Position numbers and translations under genes: made by a program. From positions 1 through 25,972 of the forward strand of contig JBBRPS010000034.1 of assembly GCA_038227745.1 (NCBI GenBank): a stretch of DNA of 25,972 nt. Reading direction: 5' to 3'. Position 1 is the stretch's first letter, and the number at the start of each line of letters is the position of its first letter. The notes beneath the pieces were generated by a model that was not told the DNA's origin, did not search any database, and saw nothing but the letters and a program-made list of their open reading frames with translations. This DNA comes from DASPXY01 sp038227745. GTDB taxonomy: Bacteria > Planctomycetota > Planctomycetia > Gemmatales > Gemmataceae. Positions 24,801-25,972 of this stretch are shown here, piece by piece.

Positions 24801-25972
24801 GCAGGGAGGCGCCGTTGGCGACCACCGTCCCGCCGGCCCCGTCCGTGACCGTGGCCGGGGTAATGCCCGAGCCCGCGGACGGCACGAGGAGTGGCTGGTT
24901 GAGTCCGCTCAGGGTGCTGCCGAACGTGACGGTCAGGACTTTCCCGTTGGCGTTGGGGACCACGCTCACGACGCCGCCGACGCCGCCGACGGTCGAGAGG
25001 TTGTTCAGGGCGTTCTGCACGTCGATGGCCAGGCTGGGCTTGGAAGCGTCCAGGGACCCGGTGGCCTGGCTGTTGAACGTGAGCGTGAACAGGCCGCTCA
25101 GCGTCGTGAAGGTGAGCGTCTGCACCTCGGGGATGCCGGTGCCGCCCAGGGCCGCGCCGTTCTCCACCAGCAGCACGCCCTGGTTGACGAACGTGCTGCC
25201 GAGGTAGGTGTTGCTCCCGGCCAGGGCCAGCACGCCGCCGTCGGCGGTCACGCTCCCCTTCAGGGTCCCGTCGCCCGTGAAGCCCAGGAGTGGCTGGTTG
25301 AACCCGCTCAGGGTGCCGCCGAAGGTAATCGTCAGGGCCTTGCCGGACTGCGTCACGGTCGCGGTGCCGCCCACGGTCATGAGGGTCGGGAGGTTGTTGA
25401 GGGCGTTCTGCACGTCGTTGGCCAGCGAGCCGGAGGAGGCGTCCACGGACACGGTGCTCTGGCCCTTGAACGCCAGCATGAACATGCCGCTCAGCGCCGA
25501 CAGGGTGAGGGTCTGCACCTCGGAGGCGCCCGCCAGGGTGAGGTCCGACCCGACCCCCGACGTGTTGCCGGCGTCGTCGATGGTCCCGAAGAGGGTCAGC
25601 CGCGCGCCGGGCTGGACCTGCACGGCGCTGCTCTGGTTGAGCGACACGGTGCCGCGCCACATGTTGTCGTTCGACACGGCGGTCAGCGGGGCGTCGCCGA
25701 AGCCGGTGTTGCCCGGACTGGCCAGCACGAGCTTCTCGTTCCAGATGTCCAGGCCGGTCGAGGCGCCGCCGCTGTTCAGCGGGATGCCGTTCTGCAGCTC
25801 CAGGGCCGAACCATCGCCGTTCATGAGGGTGGCGACGAGGACGATGGTGCCGGCGGGCGCGTTGGGAATGAGCTGCGGCTGGTCGAAGCCGACGAAGCTG
25901 CCGCCGAAGGTGATGGCGTAAACGTTACCGACCTGGTTGACGCTCACCAGGCCGCCCGGGCCGCCCGCGCCG
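9859..25972 (-). CDS. Giant surface protein: PATR, Asp-box propeller, Ig-like and DUF4214
   Basis: An open frame of at least 5,370 codons runs from TGA 9859 past the right edge. A GTG at 25947 lies in the middle of a repeat module and is not the start, and codons before it continue without stop. Order from N to C: beta-helix PATR repeats and EVQ modules (25972-24730), Asp-box propeller (24725-21540), further PATR repeats (21400-20400), PPDT-motif domain (20400-19060), PATR/EVQ region (19050-17365), autotransporter-like beta-helix end (17365-16333), 17 Ig-like domains (16332-11149), and DUF4214 block (11148-9862). The protein is low in Cys and rich in Gly, Thr, Asn and Val, as in secreted adhesins. 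No outer-membrane beta-barrel is present, so it is not a classical autotransporter. DUF4214 may serve for attachment or export. It probably acts on the cell surface or in the matrix. The signal peptide, if any, lies outside the window. Confidence 0.93.
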   Translation of the reverse strand, partial: GAGGPGGLVSVNQVGNVYAITFGGSFVGFDQPQLIPNAPAGTIVLVATLMNGDGSALELQNGIPLNSGGASTGLDIWNEKLVLASPGNTGFGDAPLTAVSNDNMWRGTVSLNQSSAVQVQPGARLTLFGTIDDAGNTSGVGSDLTLAGASEVQTLTLSALSGMFMLAFKGQSTVSVDASSGSLANDVQNALNNLPTLMTVGGTATVTQSGKALTITFGGTLSGFNQPLLGFTGDGTLKGSVTADGGVLALAGSNTYLGSTFVNQGVLLVENGAALGGTGIPEVQTLTFTTLSGLFTLTFNSQATGSLDASKPSLAIDVQNALNNLSTVGGVGGVVSVVPNANGKVLTVTFGSTLSGLNQPLLVPSAGSGITPATVTDGAGGTVVANGASLQLQGGITVAGEPLILQGQGVANAENVPVGWFSEGPAPINGGQTSGSEGVSGRVTTVLADPTDSRVLYIGTAGGGVWKTKNDGLTWEPLFDFQDGLDEIQKVTAPASGTFQLEFIDRQGVPASTALLPFNATAQQVQAALNALPTIGGEGGSVSVTLDPNLPAPNVYTITFQGNLAGANQSSLADPTSAATIITIQDGVPATSAMYVGALLMPSFGPTQATNSQTIYLGTGEANSSNESYYGTGLYKSIDSGKHWTLVTDPTLPIPNPFLGKGITKMVQDPRTGNIFIADGDGALPQNEVQTIRVAANPFTLTFRGKTTVALPYTNAIPLALQIQIALNNLSTIGGAGGLVTVTALGGNFQVVFGGSLSFTNVPQLISNPGPFNTGGAFVNVTTVIDGGSKLANGTVGVLNAAAGVWRYNPNSGKLFNLTAVISTFRSPLPIGTVGQAPFDVAPPGTPGPDDDFRISFPQNRAVYSDVAVIDTDISNGLGFIAPVIYIALGESLGDLNDGVYWSENPNSNTPIFYTGDPGGSPFSAAPNAKPPSSPDARPTSPPPFPENNFADYPASNPMGTAIPINGNVKITAIAGSFLNNSTVYASVATPDPFFNNVYVTTTGGQGWAPVTVKPPDYMSALQGNFANAILATSATNVVVGGTESSNVTHAGQLQQTTSGGAGWVDISLPGPNGDGPRSGVHWLARDNAGRLLAATDGGLWRLEANGNWTDLTGTLTVAQINSVASNPTDPRIVFAGVQSNGVAKFTNDLAWTTADGNSGGQVRVDPKTPTTVYAVEMQTGVGSIVRQSLDSGKNWATVYTSLEPTDPQTLKALPPLVLDAVTPTRLLVGGQSLQETTNQGGNWTSLNVPLTFISSIAIAQFQGTFKPDRGFPLVLDKGSNTYDPNTIYATDGSTIYLTKDLGVSWKDRSIPAIQAVPTAAPEGNVYISSLTVDPRNRDTIFVTRAVFGGAEVFMSQHAGFQVPGQPNTWVDLDPNKTLPNIAGLGTTPVWTLVIDPRSDNLYIGTDEGVYVLQGPALNAYLASLNGGPSAPAPVWQHFGAGMPNVQVRDLELNLNTNTLLAGTYGRGVYVLYLNDNQPNAGSLRALSGSSVWTGVIQLAGDPVINNVFVSANGSQALQNGLVNAQLNLIGNVVDQTFGSNPRLVKVGGGNVILSGTNTYGGVTEVRDGVLVVHNPQALGSSAATANTIVDAGKALELQSDLQLEPIVLNGDGFAFNDHNTGALRNVSNNNTYTGQITLNTDSTIGVDSGTTLTIGSKAPLLMGNGSITDAGASPGRKLTKELTGTLTLANADTYGGLTEVVQGVLQVQHALALGTGGTAASGTDVFNGAQLQLQAPTPGGSLTVSGEFLSLVGTGIFNTGALLDSAGNNTWQGPVTLRSDSALGTTNPNETMTIDGAIGQAGGNFGFTKVGLGRVTLTSATTHAANSYGSITTVAAGALRIQDPNALGLNQTNAVPIITIAPSNNNGLGYAGLDFNSSGLFAPPDTAGAAGPTTYVETVNQTIAVFSPKATGATALSTSFSNFFNTVGGLPVASASSNLSDPIVVYDDTIGRFIVGDQDVDFGPAHVSTFDFAVSKTSNPTSVTAADWTFYQVSTTEAGFDADYPGNFGFNGDAFVFTLNMFNIGAGANHVLITTISAADLAAGVSQAALLADPMGVNQNDFNGFNLRPTVMHDSLPNDPMWFVQQGSGSSIDVVRMTNVLSSAASFSTFNLAVATYADAVPPLNPDGTVITSKIDSRILKAAEWNKTLVATHSVSFSATEDDVRWYVIDLSTGTPMLKDQGSISAGDKTYLTYPGIDINAAGSIGITYMRSGTDFPTDFLSMYVTGRVATDPLGTMEASVLVPSGVGQDNYSDFTPTGRAGDLSGINVDPVDGSFWAVNEFANTLTSGANWGTAIANFTPGKPANGTLVSTGASLEVDSAAAAGFTVIGETLTLNANGTPEVQQLTVTGTVGSFSLTINGTPTALLPFNANASQIQAALNTALGAAGSVTVIPYNGTFLIVFGGALAGANQPPIGASGKFGTTATVTTVADGGQGALRNVTGSNTYAAAVTLQTNSSVGVAPATQLTINGGIQDPTVAAPLLAPVPAASLTKVGTGTLVLPNPNSYGGITFVNEGVLNIQDPLALGGNSGPEEQQITVRGASGTFTLAFNGQTTISLSVNDANLRGDMEAALDALSSIGAIGAYVTVTQGTGTSSNVYTVDFNGSLRDTNVAPITALANAGVTIVLATLRDGPEGTVVNSGATLQLQLAAGNNTVQTENLTLNGQGFNNAGALEDVSGFDATWAQPITLGSTAAVGVDNAGNTLTLNQAITAAGGAVPAPGLTAVGPGTVDLAGTANNTYTGLTQVNQGILLLDKSGAAEVQVLTILGSSGTFTLTYTDMSGPQTTGMLQWNVAANGGVLPTDSVQNALQFLPNILPGNVTVTSNGRLYTITFTGALAQIDVQPLTGNGFGGAKPVLATVTNGTGAAAAFGGDLTVGDTVGAAATAIARWTFSNQVSDTATVTVNSDGKMDLNGKTETVGTLTIIDGQATTGAAGTGQLTLANPNALNMTGGTLTIPGLGTGAVTLGGNVTATSDAATGSATITGTGTLALGSATRTFNVADGPNATDLLISTPIAGGAGAGLTMDVGTGTLQLTATSTYPGLTTVKAGDLQVDGKIGAVVLNGGTLSGQGGVGTQQVGTIAGPAPAGTAVGTVSPGDNGGSAKGILHSGAVTWGAGTTFAVDLSAPALPALPAAGTHYDQLAVTGNVALGGANLKGTVTGTIPVGDMFTIIQATGGTVSGTFAQSPSIFITGNKFNIDTTTDPTKVVLTKVRADVTLQVSSSSNPSTYGQPVIFTVQVLPEAGATAIPAGDTVTFTLDAGTPGQVVAVVTVVTNPNGTATATFDPQAPTALNGPLTVTTSTPHTLSVMFSGDPNLFNPKSGALNPSQSVNPAPTTTTVAPVNPIYGLPVQLTATIAPPLNALVVNSVGPTGSVVFTVSGPPAQQTSTNGITVNASANTSTSDPFNGLEVGAHTFTAAYSGDGNYVASTTAAGTSFTVGKDNSVVTVTVDSASASSVFYSQTVTLTATITPFSAGSSGKPGGNVTFWDGPVGTGTNLGTRFLIPDPGPSDPAHAQSTAMLTNSSLHFGMHMINVQYTPTDGHYFGSSSNITTTNLTVNADGVTTVVTSSSNPSGANQPVTFTATVTNQVTNGSMPGPVPLGKVTFTVDGGTPSAPSPLDASGKATFTTSSLSITPPPAAPHTIIATYLPGTTDFVGNPPDSGPFSQIVLEPSLTTVSPTPNPSTFGQSIDVAANVAAGPGFSGTPMGTVTFLVNGAVFGSPVNLVAGQAHTMLTPSNGGSYILSAMYNGDASFAPSTAPNVTQVVNPAPTTTTIVSLTNPSTFGQAVIFRATVASVNPGLGTPGGSVTFVIDSTPQGSAVNLDSNGQATVSLNLRGGVHVIGVNYNGTANFAAGSAANPVNQNVQAAPTSTTIVSGLNPSTFGQAVTYTATVTSTPSAGTPAGDVTFTIDGKAQSGTVALNPNGQASVSLNLPGGPHTVGVTFNGTADNSTTDFAPSTAANPVNQTVQAASTTATISSSLNPSTFGQAVTFMAAVTNTSTSPTPDGSVTFLVNGAPQGSPVALDTNGRASVTLNLGAGDYTVTVNYPGSGSFASSTPANPVMEHVAQATSTTTIGSSQNPSKFGQPVTFTAAVTSPTTTPIGSVTFLINGTPQANSVPLDGTGHASITLNNQAAGGYTVTVNYPGNANILGSSPASPIVETVGQGTTSTTLTESLGSTSFGQAVDFTATVTSPTSVPVTGSVTFTIDSKTQSVTLDPSGKAVLTRSNLDPGQHSISVSYATSANLTGSSAGPVTLVVSQAATSVTVASAPNPSTFGQAVTFTATVTNIPTPTAPPTGSAVFTIDNTAQPATPLDASGKATLVLSNLSFGPHSVSARYLGNIDFASSSAATALTQNVVRATTSTSITSSGSPTTYGQAVTFTATVTSPTAPPTGTVVFAIDSTNQPAVNLNAQGKATLTLTNLAAGDHTITANYSGNANLGGSSPANPIVQTVKQAATATTLTSSLSSSTAGQPVTFTAAVSSAFATPDGTVTFVVDGVPQAPTALDAGGKATLTLSNLGIGSHTVAVSYAGNANFGGSSPANTASVTVAQAGTAMTLTASPGTPVFGQPVTFTAAVFATFPVPNGTVTFNVDGVDQAPTALDANGKATLTLNNLSVGPHTVAVSYAGNASFGASSPSGPVTVTVAQAGTTTALASSGNPSAVGQPVTFTATVSSPFATPGGTVTFTVDNVNQPAGTLDASGKATLTLSNLAAGTHTVVAGYSGSTGFTGSSSGALTQSVFTASSIAVTESAASTVFGQPVTFTATVTPALASAGTPTGTVVFFVDNGGQPPVSLNAQGQAILTLSNLLPGTHTITASYGGNLTVAPSGPSKPVTETVSGVATTITVAATGGTPGTAQPVTFIATVLANSPSTAVPTGSVTFTVDGVGQGAVGLDGSGRAGLTVTFQTLGAHTVTATYNATGPFAPNNGQQATTTVFVTNFRGSPIQSWVNQAFLDLLGRAADPNGLAFWSGQLEADISGNPIAARTTAARQIENSDEYRTSLILKLYREILGRVPAPADVDTQLGVLRSGVTIEEFKAQFLGSPEYSANGGRDNFFTYTDAVYRYVLGHGADAGAQAFWVQYLQTHSRHDMALSILQSGEAYGVLVKQLYVSMLHRSADGSPNAWFVALTQGARDEDVAAGIAGSDEYFVRLTPEFSTVQGDRVWLGHAFQDLLGRNIDSNSVTFFSNELGHGFSHRTATHQIVNSGEFRTREINQVYQQFLGRPADPVGLNGGLQTLASGGTLNQIKAVLLGSAEYYFGHGGGTNFGFLNGVFKDTQGRPVDDAGVAFWGTKLAQGVSRTNVALGILQDVNAEEAVVQAFYLAFLKRNADPVGQQFYAGQLLAGVSEDFVEADLVGTAEYIGKNSTT
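9862..11148 (-). other. DUF4214 block at the C-terminus of the giant protein
   Basis: About 429 residues carry eight copies of a motif of the type hydrophobic-Y/F-x-x-hLGRxxDxxGhxFWxxxL. Examples are AFLDLLGRAADPNGLAFW, VYRYVLGHGADAGAQAFW, AFQDLLGRNIDSNSVTFF, VFKDTQGRPVDDAGVAFW and FYLAFLKRNADPVGQQFY. Between them lie helices ending in S-x-E-Y (IENSDEYRT, FLGSPEYSA, LLGSAEYYF, LVGTAEYIG). This is the DUF4214 pattern, found at the C-termini of large secreted and S-layer-like proteins. The alternation of full and shortened copies suggests four tandem domains with two half-repeats each. Confidence 0.88.
11149..16332 (-). repeat. Seventeen tandem group-3 bacterial Ig-like domains
   Basis: Seventeen copies of about 95-120 residues follow the pattern T-x-T-x-x-x-S-x-NPSTFGQxVTFTATV ... 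GxVTFxxDG ... LDxxGKATLTLxNL ... GxHTxxxxYxGNxxFxxSSxxxxxxxV. This is the Ig-like group 3 (Big_3_5) type common in large bacterial adhesins. The first three copies (near 16330-15310) are longest and most diverged. Those between about 12,700 and 11,800 are the most alike, including in DNA sequence, which points to recent unequal recombination. The array probably forms a stiff stalk between the beta-helix head and the C-terminal block. Confidence 0.9.
16333..17365 (-). other. Autotransporter-like beta-helix end segment
   Basis: About 344 residues of Thr/Gly/Asn-rich short strands include a PATR unit (STYPGLTTVKAGDLQVDGKIG). They end in the sequence series LNGGTLSGQGGVG, GTVSPGDNGG, GILHSGAVTWGAGTTFAVDL, YDQLAVTGNVALGGANL and IPVGDMFTIIQATGGTVSGTF. 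This series is the usual closing part of PATR-type beta-helices in planctomycete and verrucomicrobial surface proteins. It probably caps the solenoid before the Ig stalk. Confidence 0.7.
17365..18945 (-). repeat. PATR repeats alternating with EVQ modules f, g and h
   Basis: Three EVQ modules (f 18945-18662, g 18372-18065, h 17688-17365) alternate with beta-helix segments containing PATR units NSYGGITFVNEGVLNIQDPLALGG and NTYTGLTQVNQGILLLDKSG. Modules g and h start within a few residues of the end of a PATR unit. Module consensus: E-V/E-Q-x-L/I-T-V, G-x-F-T-L-x-F-N-G-Q-T-T, an alanine/asparagine helix with VQNAL or IQAAL, then V-T-V and a strand Y-T-I-T-F-x-G-x-L with N/D-x-x-P-x. Confidence 0.8.
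19060..20400 (-). other. PPDT-motif domain of the giant protein
   Basis: About 445 residues without the repeat character of the rest. It opens with LGYAGLDFNSSGLFAPPDTAGAAGPTTYVETVNQTIAVF. Further marks are DPIVVYDDTIGRFIVGDQD, TAADWTFYQVST, DYPGNFGFNGDAFVFTLNMF and a closing NYSDFTPTGRAGDLSGINVDPVDGSFWAVNEFA. The P-P-D-T-x-G-x-x-G-P-x-x-Y-V opening and the W-x-x-x-Y-D-P alternation are known to me from secreted proteins of planctomycetes and Bacteroidota and suggest a beta-propeller, but I cannot give a database name or activity. Confidence 0.65.
20400..21540 (-). repeat. PATR beta-helix segment
   Basis: Autotransporter-associated beta-strand repeats follow one another: GTNTYGGVTEVRDGVLVVHNPQALG (about 21300), ADTYGGLTEVVQGVLQVQHALALG (about 20900) and NSYGSITTVAAGALRIQDPNALG (about 20470). 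They are joined by strands of the type GALRNVSNNNTYTGQITL and LTIDGAI. The N-T-Y-x-G-x-T-x-V-x-x-G-x-L-x-V-x-x-x-x-A-L-G pattern is diagnostic for PATR. Confidence 0.85.
21540..24725 (-). other. Asp-box (Ycf48/sortilin-like) propeller with two inserted EVQ modules
   Basis: Asp-box turns typical of BNR/VPS10/Ycf48 propellers recur: KTKNDGLTWEPL, KSIDSGKHWTLV, TTTGGQGWAPV, QTTSGGAGWVDI, QSLDSGKNWATV, ETTNQGGNWTSL and LTKDLGVSWKDR. Blade strands such as VLYIGTAGGGVWK, TIYLGTGEANSS, LLAATDGGLWRL and LYIGTDEGVYVL lie between them. The block closes with LAGTYGRGVYVLYL. EVQ modules d (24513-24211) and e (23910-23602) interrupt it. Such propellers usually bind glycans or proteins; sialidase catalytic residues were not recognised. 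Confidence 0.82.
24730..25972 (-). repeat. N-terminal visible EVQ modules a-c with PATR unit
   Basis: Three EVQ modules (a, partial, 25972 to about 25800; b 25521-25238; c 25128-24833) are separated by beta-helix strands. One PATR unit (GSNTYLGSTFVNQGVLLVENGAALGG, near 25180) leads directly into module c. Module a is entered in mid-repeat at the window edge (GAGGPGGLVSVNQVGNVYAITFGG), which shows that the gene continues to the right. Confidence 0.8.

Noticed and set aside
25945..25947. GTG codon as the start of the giant protein.
   Set aside because: It lies inside an EVQ module, has no ribosome site, and the frame remains open to the window edge.

Overview
The window looks like a chromosomal piece of a high-GC planctomycete, most likely a Gemmata-like lineage (Gemmataceae). 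This is inferred from the strong G/C third-position bias, a DUF4058 protein beginning MPIHDWTRV, a PQQ-like propeller on a three-helix membrane anchor, and a giant PATR / Ig-like / DUF4214 surface protein. Almost everything is on the minus strand. The plus-strand exceptions are a foreign-looking zinc-ribbon/methyltransferase-like gene (562-1866), a candidate structured RNA (4650-4773) and a truncated TROVE/Ro60-like gene (4849-5514).

Layout. 1-161: start of a secreted protein cut by the window edge. 562-1866: zinc-ribbon protein with a SAM-methyltransferase-like fold. 1967-4465 (minus): translation cluster rpmB - gatC - gatA followed by a small coiled-coil protein. gatA carries an in-frame amber codon exactly where the family has the Glu of the NMDEFAMGSS motif. 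The two gaps rpmB/gatC and gatC/gatA are each 44 nt and each hold a perfect GC-rich palindrome. 4466-4848: divergent control region with a good rpmB promoter and, facing the other way, a candidate RNA with a full tRNA-like cloverleaf on an extended, bulged terminal stem. That is the architecture of bacterial Y RNAs. It lies 75 nt upstream of a gene resembling the HEAT-repeat part of Ro60/TROVE proteins. 5521-6781 (minus): DUF4058 protein and a small lipoprotein. 6804-7879 (minus): two-gene module with 4-nt overlap, the second product carrying the HEPN RNase motif. 7974-9587: PQQ-like propeller protein. 9759-9853: compound inverted repeat.

9859-25972 (minus) is one uninterrupted reading frame of at least 5,370 codons that runs off the right edge, so its N-terminus and signal peptide are not visible. 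Read from N to C it has PATR beta-helix repeats, a Ycf48/sortilin-like Asp-box propeller, more PATR repeats, a roughly 440-residue PPDT-motif domain, an autotransporter-like beta-helix, 17 group-3 bacterial Ig-like domains, and a C-terminal DUF4214 block. An unnamed module of about 95-110 residues ('EVQ module') occurs eight times and in two places interrupts the propeller.

The most interesting parts are the Y-RNA-like/TROVE-like pair, the amber codon in gatA, the EVQ module of the giant protein, and the HEPN gene pair. All family assignments are from memory of sequence motifs; no database search was run.
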